DNA of 64,000 nucleotides from Catenulispora yoronensis (GTDB taxonomy: Bacteria > Actinomycetota > Actinomycetes > Streptomycetales > Catenulisporaceae). Numbering within the stretch: position 1 is the stretch's first letter; every line of letters starts with the position of its first letter. The stretch covers positions 186,001 through 250,000 of the forward strand of contig NZ_BAAAQN010000004.1 in the NCBI RefSeq assembly GCF_039531695.1, read 5' to 3'. The position numbers were made by a program, and so were the translations under genes. Shown here in pieces: positions 17,240-25,860 of this stretch. Below the pieces are notes generated by a model. That model made no database searches. It was not told the origin of the DNA and saw only the letters and a program-made list of their open reading frames with translations.

Positions 17240-18751
17240 ATGAGTCATGGTCGTTTGACGATTGCCGCCTGCGCTGCCGCAGCTATCAGTGCGCTGGCAC
17301 TGCCCGCTGTCGTCACCACCGCCAGCGCCGCGGCGGCCACGACCGCCCCGGCCGAGGCGAGCGTCGTACCGACCGTGCTCACCGCCACGATCATCGTCGA
17401 CAGCCCTGTCGGCAGTCCCGTCGGCAGCACGGTCGCCGGGACCGTCACGGCTTCCGGGCCGAACCCGATCGTCAGCTACCAGTTCGATTTCGGCAACGGC
17501 ACCAAGGTCACCCAGAGCACTCCCGACTTCGAAGTCACCTATGTGGCCACCCAGACGTACAACATCGGGGTGCTGGTGACGGACTCGACCGGAAACACGT
17601 TCAAGGCCGTGTCGAACTCCTTCGACGTGACCGTCCCGAACTCGTTGACTCGCCTGGCCGGCGACAGCCGGTACGGCACGAGCACCGCGGTCTCCCAACG
17701 GTTCTGGGCCTCGGCGGTCGGCGACACCACCACCCGCCGCACGGCCCACGCGGTGGTGCTGGCCAGCGGCGAGAACGCCCACTACCCGGACGCGCTGGCC
17801 GGCGGGCCGCTGGCCGCGTACAAGCAAGGCCCGCTGCTGCTGACCGAGACGGCCCAGCTGACGGACACCACGCGGCAGGAGATCCACCGGGTACTGCCGC
17901 CGGGCGGGACCGTGTACGTGCTCGGCGGGGAGGCCGCCATCTCGGCGAAGGCAGCCGCCACACTGGCCGGTGACGGATACACCGTGGTCCGGTACGGCGG
18001 CCAGACCCGCTACCAGACCGCACTCACCATCGCCGAGCAGGGCCTGGACAATCCGAACCATGTCGTCCTCGTCACCGGCAAGGACTTCCCGGACGCGTTG
18101 GCGGCCGGCCCGGCGGCCACAGGGCTGCTCGCCTCCGACGGGAAGCCCGCGGCGATCCTGCTCAGCGACGGCGACACGGTCGAGGACCGGGACACCGCAG
18201 CCTACGTCGTCGCCAAGATGAACGGGTTCGGACAGACCACGTTCATCGTGCCGAACGTGTCGGCGATCGGCTGGTCGGCGAGCGTCGCCGGCATGAAGCT
18301 GGCCGGCGTGGACCCGCGGGTCATCGCCACCAAGCAGCCGCCGACCGGGCCCAACACCAACCTCGGCGTGTATGACGACGTCGAACACGATCCGCACAAC
18401 CTTCGGAGCCTCAACGTGGTCGCCGGTTCGGACCGGTACACGACAGCCCAGGCCGCCGCCGCCTACGACAGGGGCGACAACTTCTGCTGCATCGGTAACG
18501 ACCCGTTCGTCGGCTACGCCTCCGGAGCGACCTTCGCCGACGCGCTGACCGGCGGAGCCGCGATGGCGACGATCCACGGACGTTTGTTCCTCACAGAACC
18601 GACCTCGGTCCCGGCCGCCGACACCGATGTGGTGAACAACCTCTTTGGAGCGAAAACCCACACCGCCTTCATCTTCGGCGGCACCGCGGCAGTCTCGCAG
18701 CACGTCGAGAACCAGTTGTCTGCGCTGCTGCAGGCCCCGATCGTGAAGTAG
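17240..18751 (+). CDS. Secreted protein with PKD-like domain and cell-wall-binding (CW_binding_2) repeats
   Basis: 503 residues. A Sec signal peptide (LTIAACAAAAISALALPAVV) is followed by a PKD-like beta-sandwich at about residues 50-130 (NPIVSYQFDFGNGTKVTQST). Three cell-wall-binding type 2 repeats follow, each starting with an RLAGDSRYGTS-like motif: residues about 135-230 (SLTRLAGDSRYGTSTA), 240-340 (RYGGQTRYQTALTIA) and 390-500 (VAGSDRYTTAQAAA). Each repeat also carries FPDALAAGP- or ALAGGPLA-type glycine motifs. The protein should sit in or on the cell wall. No enzymatic domain is present, so it is an adhesin-like or scaffold protein. A GGGGG ribosome binding site is 8 nt before the ATG. 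Confidence 0.85.
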   Translation: MSHGRLTIAACAAAAISALALPAVVTTASAAAATTAPAEASVVPTVLTATIIVDSPVGSPVGSTVAGTVTASGPNPIVSYQFDFGNGTKVTQSTPDFEVTYVATQTYNIGVLVTDSTGNTFKAVSNSFDVTVPNSLTRLAGDSRYGTSTAVSQRFWASAVGDTTTRRTAHAVVLASGENAHYPDALAGGPLAAYKQGPLLLTETAQLTDTTRQEIHRVLPPGGTVYVLGGEAAISAKAAATLAGDGYTVVRYGGQTRYQTALTIAEQGLDNPNHVVLVTGKDFPDALAAGPAATGLLASDGKPAAILLSDGDTVEDRDTAAYVVAKMNGFGQTTFIVPNVSAIGWSASVAGMKLAGVDPRVIATKQPPTGPNTNLGVYDDVEHDPHNLRSLNVVAGSDRYTTAQAAAAYDRGDNFCCIGNDPFVGYASGATFADALTGGAAMATIHGRLFLTEPTSVPAADTDVVNNLFGAKTHTAFIFGGTAAVSQHVENQLSALLQAPIVK

Positions 18752-18778
18752 CACGGTCGTCTCTGGCTAGTCGTCTCC

Positions 18779-18819
18779 GGCCTCGTGCACCAGTCGTCTC
18801 CGGTCAGGTGCACGAGGCC
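18779..18819. terminator. Bidirectional hairpin between converging genes
   Basis: Perfect 13-bp arms (GGCCTCGTGCACC at 18779-18791 and its complement at 18807-18819) with a 15-nt loop. It lies between the convergent secreted-protein gene and M3 peptidase gene. No U-tract follows, which is common in this group. GTCGTCTC-type words are repeated three times around it. Confidence 0.7.
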
Positions 18820-18916
18820 GACGCCTGGAATCAGTACCCGGGCGTCGGGCTCTGACCGGCTGCGGTTTCACCCGCTTCTGGTGCTCTGCTTGCTCTGCTG
18901 TAGGCGCTCTCCCCTC

Positions 18917-20935
18917 CTACAGGCCGATGTCGCGCAGAAAGGCTTCATTGGACGGGTCGCGACCGAGGAAGTCACGGACCATCGTCACCCCGCCGACACT
19001 GCCACCGCGCTCCAGGACGGTACGGCGGTAATGTGCGCCGGTGGCCGGGTCGAGCGGGCCGGCTTGCTGGAAGCGGGTGTACATGTCGTCGCCCAGTACC
19101 TTCGACCAGAGGTAGCTGTAGTAGGCAGCGTCGTACCCGAACAGGTGCGTGATGCCGGATTGCAGGTGGGTACCTTCGACGTAGGCGTCGCCGTGCTGTG
19201 CGTACACCCGTGCGTAGGTCGCGGTGCTGTCGCCGCTGTAGCCCGCCGAGTGGTAGGCCGCATCGAGCGTTGCGAAGGCCAGCTGCTGCATGGTCAGCAC
19301 TCCCGACGCTGCGGTCTTGGCGGCAGCCAGCCCGTTCAGCAGACGGTTCGGCATCGGCTCGCCGGTTCGGTAGTGGCGGGCGAAGCTGCCCAGGACCGCC
19401 GGTTCCCAGCACCAGTGTTCGAGCATCTGCGACGGTGCCTCCACGAAGTCGATCTCCGTTTCGGCACCGGAGTGCCGCAGGTGTTCGGCGCGGGCGAGCA
19501 CTTCGTGGAGCACGTGGCCGAACTCGTGGAAGAGAGTGACAAGTTCGGCGTGGCGCAGCAGCGAGGGTGTGTCGGCGCTCGGGCGGGTGAGGTTGGCCAG
19601 CATCACCGCGACCGGCTGCTGCCAGGACCCGTCCGCGACCCGCCGTCCCGGTCGCAGGGCGAGGGCCATCGCGTGCTTGTACTTGTCCGGCCGGGGATAC
19701 AGGTCGAGGTGGAATCGGCCGAATGGCGCGCCGCCTGCGCTGCCCGCGCCACCTGTGGCCTGCGTGGCCTGCCTGGCCTGCGCGGCCTGCGTGACCTGCG
19801 CGGCCTCGACCACGTCGAAGGTGCGTACCTCCGGGTGCCAGACAGAGGCATCCGTCACTTCCTCGAACCGGACCCCCAGCACGGCGCCGATCGTCGCGAA
19901 CAGCCCTTCCAAGCAGGCTTCCAGCGGGAGGTACTGCGCGGCCTCGGCGTCGTCGAAGGCATAGCGTGTCTGCTTGAGTCGGCTGATGGCATAGGGCTGC
20001 TCCCACTGGGGCATCTCCCGCGAGCCGCCGGCCTGCACGTTGGCCTCCGCCATCTCGGCCAGGTCGGCGACGACCTTCGGCGCTATCCGGGCGCGTAGAT
20101 CGTCCAAGAACACTGCGGCGACCTCAGGGGTCTTCGCCATCCGCGTTTCCAGGACATAGGCAGCCCAGCAGGAGTAGCCGAGCATTCCAGCAATCTCCTG
20201 ACGCACCGCGAGAGCACGTTCAAGCCGAGCGACGTTCTCCACGCCGCCCTTGCGCAGGTTCTTCTCCAACAGTTCACGTCGCCGCTCGGCGGAACGCGCC
20301 TCGCACATGAAAGGCCAGTACTCGGGGTTGTCCAGCGAGACCCAGTAGCCCTCCCCGACCCGCTCAAGCCCTTCGATGAACGTCTCGGACAGGCCGTCGA
20401 GCTCGTTCCGGTCAACGACTATGCCGTCGCGCCAGCCCGCCAGGGTCGCTGCGAACCCGGAACCAAGCTCGACCAGCTCGTCGAGGAGCGTCCGCAACCG
20501 GTCGCGCTGAACCGTCGGCAAGTCGATCCCGCTGCGCTGGAAGCCGCGGAGCAACTCCTCCAGCAGCCGGGCGTCAACCTCGGATAGCGCCGCGGCGCGC
20601 GCGTTGTCCTTGTACTCGTGGACGGCCTGAAACACCTGCTCATCGAGGCCGATGCCGATCATGTGCTTGTCGAGTCGTTCACCCCACACCTGGGATGCCG
20701 CGCGCAGTCCCTCCCCGGGGGCAACTTCTGCAAGAAACCCCCAAGCCGCGCGGGCCTCCTTCACCGCCGCGCGCGCCTCCTCCAGAGCCAGCACCGTGTT
20801 TTCGAAGGTGCGCTGCCCACTCGGAATCGCGACCAGCTCGGCAATACGGGCATCGCAATCCTCGACTGCGGCACGACACGCCTGGGCCAACTCGTCGGGC
20901 GTGACGGTCGAATAGTCAGGAAGCTCACAGGCCAT
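18917..20935 (-). CDS. M3-family metallopeptidase (thimet oligopeptidase / Dcp type)
   Basis: 672 residues, the normal size. The cytoplasmic zinc peptidase cleaves short oligopeptides. The HEFGH zinc-binding motif is near residue 470 (LVTLFHEFGHVLHEV), with the third ligand Glu in AETEIDFVEAPSQMLEHW and the catalytic surroundings YSGDSTATYARVYAQHGDAYV. An Ala/Gln/Thr repeat (AAQVTQAAQARQATQATGG) interrupts the domain near residue 400, a DNA-level tandem repeat absent from the core fold. The start ATG at 20933-20935 follows AGGGTGCCGCGC; an upstream extension of the frame looks non-coding. It converges on the secreted cell-wall-binding protein gene. Confidence 0.9.
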   Translation of the reverse strand: MACELPDYSTVTPDELAQACRAAVEDCDARIAELVAIPSGQRTFENTVLALEEARAAVKEARAAWGFLAEVAPGEGLRAASQVWGERLDKHMIGIGLDEQVFQAVHEYKDNARAAALSEVDARLLEELLRGFQRSGIDLPTVQRDRLRTLLDELVELGSGFAATLAGWRDGIVVDRNELDGLSETFIEGLERVGEGYWVSLDNPEYWPFMCEARSAERRRELLEKNLRKGGVENVARLERALAVRQEIAGMLGYSCWAAYVLETRMAKTPEVAAVFLDDLRARIAPKVVADLAEMAEANVQAGGSREMPQWEQPYAISRLKQTRYAFDDAEAAQYLPLEACLEGLFATIGAVLGVRFEEVTDASVWHPEVRTFDVVEAAQVTQAAQARQATQATGGAGSAGGAPFGRFHLDLYPRPDKYKHAMALALRPGRRVADGSWQQPVAVMLANLTRPSADTPSLLRHAELVTLFHEFGHVLHEVLARAEHLRHSGAETEIDFVEAPSQMLEHWCWEPAVLGSFARHYRTGEPMPNRLLNGLAAAKTAASGVLTMQQLAFATLDAAYHSAGYSGDSTATYARVYAQHGDAYVEGTHLQSGITHLFGYDAAYYSYLWSKVLGDDMYTRFQQAGPLDPATGAHYRRTVLERGGSVGGVTMVRDFLGRDPSNEAFLRDIGL

Positions 20936-21103
20936 GCGCGGCACCCTAGCCCTAACCTTCGACAAACATCGCCTGATTATCTGCGCCCATATCCGCATGC
21001 TGCAATGCTTCTGGCAGCAAGGCCAAGACCTGTTGGACCCTAGCCCAACACCGGGCACTGAGCAGGCAGCGGACCAATTCGACCCCCGGGAGGGAGCACG
21101 GCC

Positions 21104-21403
21104 ATGCTGGGCCCCGCATCAGGCTACCTACTGACCGCAGCTGCGGTCCTGACCGTCGCCGCGTACCTCTACCGCATCCTGACACGACGCGACCGCGGCA
21201 CGCCGGAGAAGGCGATGTCGATCGTCATCGGCGAACTCGACGGACTCTTCTCACCCGGCTCGATCCACTGGCAGCAGGAGAAACAACGAATCGCGATGAT
21301 GCGAGACAACCCCGAATCCGGCGACCCACCCTTCGGACCGATCGACTTGGTCTCCGGGAAGGTCGTCATCCGGCAGCCGACCGAGGAGCCCGCTGCGGAG
21401 TAG
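21104..21403 (+). CDS. Small membrane-anchored protein (DUF6191-like)
   Basis: 99 residues. One N-terminal transmembrane helix (YLLTAAAVLTVAAYLYRIL) is followed by a short soluble part, VIGELDGLFSPGSIHWQQEKQ and then GDPPFGPIDLVSGKVVIRQP. This resembles the actinobacterial DUF6191 family as I recall it, whose function is unknown. GGGAGGGAGCACGGCC precedes the ATG. The soluble part should face the cytoplasm given the Arg-rich RILTRRDR after the helix. Confidence 0.6.
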   Translation: MLGPASGYLLTAAAVLTVAAYLYRILTRRDRGTPEKAMSIVIGELDGLFSPGSIHWQQEKQRIAMMRDNPESGDPPFGPIDLVSGKVVIRQPTEEPAAE

Positions 21404-21410
21404 AGCGCAG

Positions 21411-21605
21411 GCAACGAAAGCCGAAGCATTCCGCGACGTCGGTCTGCAGAAGCCCCGCGCCGAGATCTTACGTGCACTGTTCGAGGACCCCGGCGCCTAC
21501 CCCGCGTCCTTCGACAAGGACTTCGCTCCGCCCGCACAGATCATGGCCGGCCGGGATCCGCTCGGCGAGGCGATCACCCGGCTTGATCGGCGTGGTACGC
21601 CTTGA
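21411..21605 (+). pseudogene. Start-less C-terminal fragment of an unknown gene
   Basis: A reading frame of 64 codons with coding-like composition ends at TGA 21603-21605 and has no start codon. It includes LRALFEDPGAYPASFDKDF and AGRDPLGEAITRLDRRGTP. It overlaps nothing and ends 6 nt before the LRV gene. I read it as the tail of a deleted gene; the family is not recognised. Confidence 0.35.
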
Positions 21606-21611
21606 AAGCGG

Positions 21612-23168
21612 ATGGCCGTCCGGTCGCTGTTCGGGCAGGGTTCTCCCGTGCAGCATGCTCTCCTTGGACTGGCCGAGAACGCGGCGCTACCTCCCGAACT
21701 GATCGACCGACTCATCTTGGCCGCGGACGCATACGCGGACGCAGACCTTGCCGAGGCCCTTGCCGTTCGACCAGACCTCAGCGATGCGCAGACGGCCACG
21801 CTGATGCGCTTCGAAGCTGCTGCCATACGGTTCGCCCACGAGGGGCGCCTCACGATTGACAGCGTCGATCCAGCGGCGCGGCCGCGGGTGGCACTCGCCC
21901 TGCTCGAAGAACGTTCTGGCCGGCCGGAGTGGGCGTACAGCCTTGCCGCCGATCCTCGGGCGGATATCCGGGAGAGGCTGGCGGCCTGCCCGGCACTGCC
22001 GCACGAGGTGATGCGGACGCTGGCGTCGGATCCGGATGTCCGGGTGGCCGCAGAGCTCGCGAGCTGGGCGCCGACGGACATCGCCACCCAGCTCGCGGCA
22101 CATCCGCATGCCGATGTTCGTCGCTCGGTGGCGGCCAACGAAGCAACACCACCTTCGGTGCTGGCGTCTTTGCTGACCGGCGACGGGCTGCCGCCGGCAC
22201 TCTCATGCGCAGTGTGCGACCAGGAAACGGTCCCTTTCGTTCACGACCCGAACTGCGACCGGCGTGACTGCTCGCTCCCGCCGGGGGCGGCATGCGATAG
22301 TTCCCACCAGTCCACCGTGTTCGAGATCCAGCAGATGGCCCTACGGAACCCGGCCACGCCGGTCGACGCGGCCACGGCCTTCGCTGGTCATCCTTCGATG
22401 CTGATACGCGTGGAGCTCGCGGCCCGCGTGGATCTGCCCGCGCAGGTGTACTCGCGGCTTGCTCAGGACCCTGTGCCGTGGGTACGCGCGACCATCGCTG
22501 AGAACCCCACGATCGACGAGAACCTGATGCGCGCCCTGGCCGTAGATCGCGGCCACGATGTCCAACGCCGACTCGCCCACAACCCACACGTGCCGCTCGA
22601 CGTGCTGTCGGACGTCTCCACCACCACCAAGATCGGCTCCACGCTGTTGCCCCGTATCGCGTCGGCGACTCCGCGCGAAGTCGAGGAACTGGCCACATCC
22701 GCGAACCCGAGCATGCGGATGCTGCTCGCCCAGCGACGAGACCTGCCACCACACGTGCGTGACGCGCTAGCCGAGGATCCCGACGCGAAGGTGGTCAAGT
22801 CGATCGCACCGCATCCGGGACTGTCCGACGTCCAGCTCCGCACGATGGTCACACGCCACGGCGGCCGGGTACTCGCGAAAGTCGCCGCCAACCCGGACGC
22901 CACCGCGAAGCTCCTGGAAGACCTCACGCAGCACCGGCCGGCGGTCCAGAAGGCGCTCCGCGAGGTCGCCCTGCACCGCAACGCAACAGCCGCAGCACTG
23001 CTGGCCTGCCTCGCCAACCGCCAGGCCAGGCCATTGGCCGCCCGCCACAGCGCCCTGCCGCCCGAGGTGATCGTAGGACTTCTCAGCGACGAGGACTGGC
23101 AGGTGATGGAAGCCGCGGCGGCCAATCCGTCGCTGCCGCATTCCGCGATGTCAGAGTTGATTCCCTGA
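21612..23168 (+). CDS. Leucine-rich-repeat-variant (LRV) protein with a cysteine-rich insertion
   Basis: 518 residues. Repeats of about 24 residues with the pattern LAxDPxxxVRxxLAxNPxLPxxV occur throughout: LAADPRADIRERLAACPALP, LASDPDVRVAAELASWAP, LAAHPHADVRRSVAANEATP and LAQDPVPWVRATIAENPTID. Residues 199-228 interrupt them with a probable zinc-binding motif: CAVC, then HDPNCDRRDC and a further Cys at 228. LRV proteins are nitrogen-fixation-linked in some bacteria but are of unknown function here. The protein is probably cytoplasmic and binds other proteins. Truncated relatives lie on the other strand at 23287-23560 and 24510-24686. Confidence 0.8.
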   Translation: MAVRSLFGQGSPVQHALLGLAENAALPPELIDRLILAADAYADADLAEALAVRPDLSDAQTATLMRFEAAAIRFAHEGRLTIDSVDPAARPRVALALLEERSGRPEWAYSLAADPRADIRERLAACPALPHEVMRTLASDPDVRVAAELASWAPTDIATQLAAHPHADVRRSVAANEATPPSVLASLLTGDGLPPALSCAVCDQETVPFVHDPNCDRRDCSLPPGAACDSSHQSTVFEIQQMALRNPATPVDAATAFAGHPSMLIRVELAARVDLPAQVYSRLAQDPVPWVRATIAENPTIDENLMRALAVDRGHDVQRRLAHNPHVPLDVLSDVSTTTKIGSTLLPRIASATPREVEELATSANPSMRMLLAQRRDLPPHVRDALAEDPDAKVVKSIAPHPGLSDVQLRTMVTRHGGRVLAKVAANPDATAKLLEDLTQHRPAVQKALREVALHRNATAAALLACLANRQARPLAARHSALPPEVIVGLLSDEDWQVMEAAAANPSLPHSAMSELIP

Positions 23169-23194
23169 CTGAGGCCAGTCCATGGGCAGACGGC

Positions 23195-23290
23195 TCAGCT
23201 CACGCGGAACAACACTCGTGGCTCCAAGTCGAGGCGGTCGGCGATGCCTCGCGCCTGTGCCGCGTTGTACTTCGCCCCAAGCCGTTTCAC
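23195..23290 (-). CDS. Possible 31-residue ORF overlapping the LRV fragment by GTGA
   Basis: The frame runs GTG AAA CGG to TGA. It overlaps the stop codon of the LRV fragment as GTGA, as in translationally coupled genes. The peptide includes KRLGAKYNAAQARGIADRLD. It could instead be an out-of-frame tail of the truncated LRV gene. Confidence 0.3.
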   Translation of the reverse strand: MKRLGAKYNAAQARGIADRLDLEPRVLFRVS

Positions 23291-23560
23291 GCGTTGAGTT
23301 CCCACTCCAGGCTGAGGCGCGGAATGCCAGCGCGGTCGAGGAGTGTGTGAAGCTTTACATCGGACAATGCCGGGTTGGCGGCGGCGGCCTCCGCTAGTTC
23401 CTCATCTTCAAGCAGCGTTGCTATCAGATCAGGAGGCAACAGCGGGTTGCTGGCGACGGCCCGCCGAACGCGCGTGTCGCTGTCGTCGATCATGGCGATT
23501 GGCGGTTCGTCGAGCGTGGTGTCAGCCGCTGCCAGGGCGCGCACTTCCGGGTCTTCGCCA
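23287..23560 (-). pseudogene. C-terminal fragment of an LRV-repeat protein
   Basis: LRV repeats (EDPEVRALAAADTTLDEPP, then IDDSDTRVRRAVASNPLLP and EELAEAAAANPALSD) end in a short tail at the stop. The N-terminal part of the gene is missing where an IS21 IstB remnant on the other strand begins (about 23550). The only start available is the ATG at 23542-23544, which is unlikely to be the original one. This looks like a gene cut by transposition. Confidence 0.65.
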
Positions 23561-23724
23561 TCGCCTCCAACGAGTCCTTCTCCGGCTGGGCCAAGACCTT
23601 CACCGACCCGCGGCTGTGCGCCGCGATCGTCGACCGGCTCACCTTCGGCAGCAACATCATCGAAACTGGCACTGACTCCTACCGCCTGGCCCAGACCCTC
23701 GCCGCCCAGAAAGCCGCCGGGTGA
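23548..23724 (+). pseudogene. C-terminal remnant of an IS21-type IstB helper ATPase
   Basis: The frame gives IASNESFSGWAKTFTDPRLC then AAIVDRLTFGSNIIETGTDSY, the C-terminal part of IstB-like ATP-binding proteins. The normal protein has about 250 residues; only the last 58 remain. The Walker motifs are missing. Its left edge is the break point of the LRV fragment. Confidence 0.7.
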
Positions 23725-23748
23725 TCGCCCTTCTGGGCGGCGAGGCGG

Positions 23749-24201
23749 CTACACGCCTGTCTCACGTACCATCAAGTCTTCAACGGTGCCGTAGAGATCG
23801 CCATTGTCACTGATCACCAGGGCATCTTGATCCAAGGGCACGGGCAGCTGACGCAGCCCGGTCAATAGCTGGCTCAGCGGTCGGCCGGCTGCGATCAACG
23901 CTTCGGAGCGGCAGTAGACAACGACCAATTGGAAGCCATCAACGGACCGCGCCAGCCGTCCCCTGAGGAACCCTCCATAATCGGGCTCATCATCAAGGAT
24001 ATATTCGTATCCACGCGGGACGTTCTTGCGATGCGCGTCCTTGGCATCAAACAGCGCACCTTCCGGAAAGATCCAGAATACGAACTCAGGCGCCGCATGC
24101 GTGAAGTCCTTGACGGCGTTGCGTCGCCCGCGGACTCGCCCAGCAAGGAACCCGAACCGCTCCGCAGCGACATCACGGGCCACAGACCCGACAGTGATCA
24201 T
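23749..24201 (-). CDS. Conserved-looking hypothetical protein
   Basis: 150 residues, mixed alpha/beta, soluble, with no signal peptide. Segments such as FVFWIFPEGALFDAKDAHRKN, GYEYILDDEPDYGGFLRGRLA and LVVVYCRSEALIAAGRPLSQ suggest a compact fold, but I do not recognise the family. The ATG at 24199-24201 overlaps the stop of an 11-codon upstream ORF as ATGA, and there is no ribosome binding site of its own, so translation may depend on that ORF. G+C is lower than in neighbours, perhaps a sign of transfer. Confidence 0.5.
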   Translation of the reverse strand: MITVGSVARDVAAERFGFLAGRVRGRRNAVKDFTHAAPEFVFWIFPEGALFDAKDAHRKNVPRGYEYILDDEPDYGGFLRGRLARSVDGFQLVVVYCRSEALIAAGRPLSQLLTGLRQLPVPLDQDALVISDNGDLYGTVEDLMVRETGV

Positions 24202-24233
24202 GCGGGCTGGTCGCCGACACGTGGAAGAGTCAT
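24198..24233 (-). CDS. Eleven-residue upstream ORF, possibly leaderless
   Basis: ATG at 24231-24233 to TGA, encoding MTLPRVGDQPA. A TATAAC box (24240-24245) ends six nt before the ATG, so transcription should start on the ATG. Its stop overlaps the next gene's start as ATGA. Such an arrangement couples translation of the two ORFs. Confidence 0.4.
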   Translation of the reverse strand: MTLPRVGDQPA

Positions 24234-24239
24234 GCGGCC

Positions 24240-24245
24240 GTTATA
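24240..24245 (-). promoter_or_regulatory. Candidate -10 box (TATAAC)
   Basis: An almost ideal -10 hexamer, 6 nt before the ATG of the 11-codon ORF on the minus strand. The -35 region (CGAGGTGG area) is weak. Confidence 0.45.
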
Positions 24246-24509
24246 GCAGCCGTCTCGTGCAGCCCACCTCGAATTTCCCGCCCACCCGCACCAGGGCAGA
24301 TCGACCCCCCACCCAAAGGTGGGACCAAAACTCGTTCTCGATCAAGTGGCCTCAAGAGCAAGAGTGGGGCAAACACCCGCTCTCAAACGAGTCCGACTCT
24401 CGTCCCTGGAATCAGTCATCGTGACAGTGATTGTCGGGCCGTGTCGAAACCGGAACGATCGTTTCAGGAAAACATGGGAGCTGAGTTCGAGCCCATTCAT
24501 GCGTCCAAG

Positions 24510-24686
24510 TCAGCGAGTAACGCCAGCTTCATCCAGGTACCTGTGCATGACTTCCGCAGGGAGTCCTGGGTTGCTCAATGCGCGCAGGGCGATCTCCAGT
24601 GGCAGGGCGGGATGCGCGGCCGCCATCCCACGTACGCGGCTGTCCGAGTCGTCCAACAGCCGGACGACGCAATCAACTAGGAACTG
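24510..24686 (-). pseudogene. C-terminal fragment of a second LRV-repeat protein
   Basis: The minus strand reads DDSDSRVRGMAAAHPALPLE, then ALRALSNPGLPAEV and a final LDEAGVTR before the stop at 24510-24512. The pattern is the LRV repeat, and the tail resembles that of the fragment at 23287. The upstream part is lost at the IS5-like sequence. No start codon belongs to it. Confidence 0.6.
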
Positions 24687-24696
24687 TGCGGGGTTC

Positions 24697-25300
24697 GGAT
24701 CATGTGGTTGAGGTGAGGAGTTTCAGCCACATGATCGAGGCTCGGAGGTGGAGTCCGGCTTCGTAGCTCTGCGGGGACTTGTCGTAGCGCGTGGCCAGGC
24801 CTCGCCATGTCTTGATCTTCTGGAAGCAGTGTTCGACGGTGTTGCGATGCTTATAGAGGTCCGGGTCGAAGGCGACCGGCCGACCGCCGGCTGAGCCCTT
24901 CTTCTTCCGGTTGGCCTGCTGATCGGTCTTCTCGGGATGACCGCTGTGATCCGGCGCTAACGCAGGTAGGACCGGTTGGCTTTGGACGAGTAGGCCTTGT
25001 CCGCCGCCACCGCGCCGGGGCGGGTGCGCGGTCGGCCGACCGGCCCGGGAACCCGGATCTTGTCCAGGACCGGGATGAGGCGCCGGCAGTCGGCAGCCTG
25101 CCCGGGAGTCAGCACGAAAGCCAGCGGCATCCCGGCCGCGTCGACCTTGCTGCTCAGCCCGCCTCGGGACCGCCCGAGCCCGGCAGCCGCGGCGCGGGCT
25201 TTGCGACGTCGCCGTGTCGCGGCACGATCCTCACCCGGCGACGCGTCCTGGACGTCCGCACCAGCTGTGGCCTGCGACGCACCACCCGCCATACCGGCGG
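24697..25300 (-). pseudogene. Decayed IS5-family transposase
   Basis: Minus-strand segments GLSSKVDAAGMPLAFVLTPG, ADCRRLIPVLDKIRVPGPVG and VAADKAYSSKANRSYLR (DDE Asp region) match IS5-type transposases. After a frameshift and stop near 24960 the reading continues in another frame as RKKKGSAGGRPVAFDPDLYK, RNTVEHCFQKIKTWRGLATR and YDKSPQSYEAGLHLRASIM. The last part carries the C-terminal catalytic Glu context (RNTVEHCFQKIK). The N-terminus is missing. The element is dead unless the frameshift is programmed. Ends and target duplications could not be defined. Confidence 0.7.
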
Positions 25301-25389
25301 CTGATCTTTTCCTCGGTCAGAGCCTGTTCCAGAGCATCCAGGGTCTCCCCGGCGATCGTCAGCCCGGCTGACTCGTGATTGGCTCGGAC

Positions 25390-25620
25390 GATTTCCGATC
25401 GGGACACCGACCGCGGCAGCCAGGCGGGACCCGGCCCGGCCGACCGGCGCCAGCCCGATCCGCTCGAGCATCGTGCGAAGCCGCAGCGTGCAGCGGCCGT
25501 ACCGGAACATCAGGCCCCGGATTCGCTCGACAAACATGCAGCGCGAGCACGCCGCCACCTCGCAGACGAACCGCCAGGTACCCGGAAGCCAGCTTTGAGC
25601 TTCGACGTTATTCAGCATCG
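25390..25620 (-). pseudogene. N-terminal remnant of an ISL3-family transposase
   Basis: The minus strand reads WRFVCEVAACSRCMFVERIR, then YGRCTLRLRTMLERIGLAPV and GRAGSRLAAAVGVPIG. This matches the cysteine-containing N-terminal region and following helix-turn-helix of ISL3 transposases. The sequence then passes into the IS5 remnant, so the catalytic domain is absent. Confidence 0.6.
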
Positions 25621-25792
25621 TTGTTTTCTCCGAATGAGAACACTGCGATTCGGCGTCACAGGTGGAATCACCCGATTTCTCGGTGAAGTCCAGCTGGCCT
25701 GTAAGGGGATCTGTCAATCTAACTGCACAGTCCTAAGACAATCGGCAACCGGACCGGTCTACAATACGCTGGTGGTACTGGTCGCCGCCGCA

Positions 25793-25846
25793 GGCCACAT
25801 ACGGCCAGTCCGGGATGAACCCGGCTGGCCGTATGTGGCCTTTTGT
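25793..25846 (+). terminator. Strong hairpin with short U-tract
   Basis: Perfect 16-bp arms GGCCACATACGGCCAG (25793-25808) and complement (25825-25840), with a further CCGGG/CCCGG inner stem and TTTTGT on the plus strand. It lies 20 nt beyond the stop codon of the minus-strand gene at 25861, so it may serve that gene even though the U-tract faces the other way. Confidence 0.8.
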
Positions 25847-25860
25847 ATGGCGGCGTGACG

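Noticed and set aside
17126..18754. Long minus-strand ORF opposite the cell-wall-binding protein
   Set aside because: It is an antisense shadow; the plus strand has a signal peptide and repeat domains.
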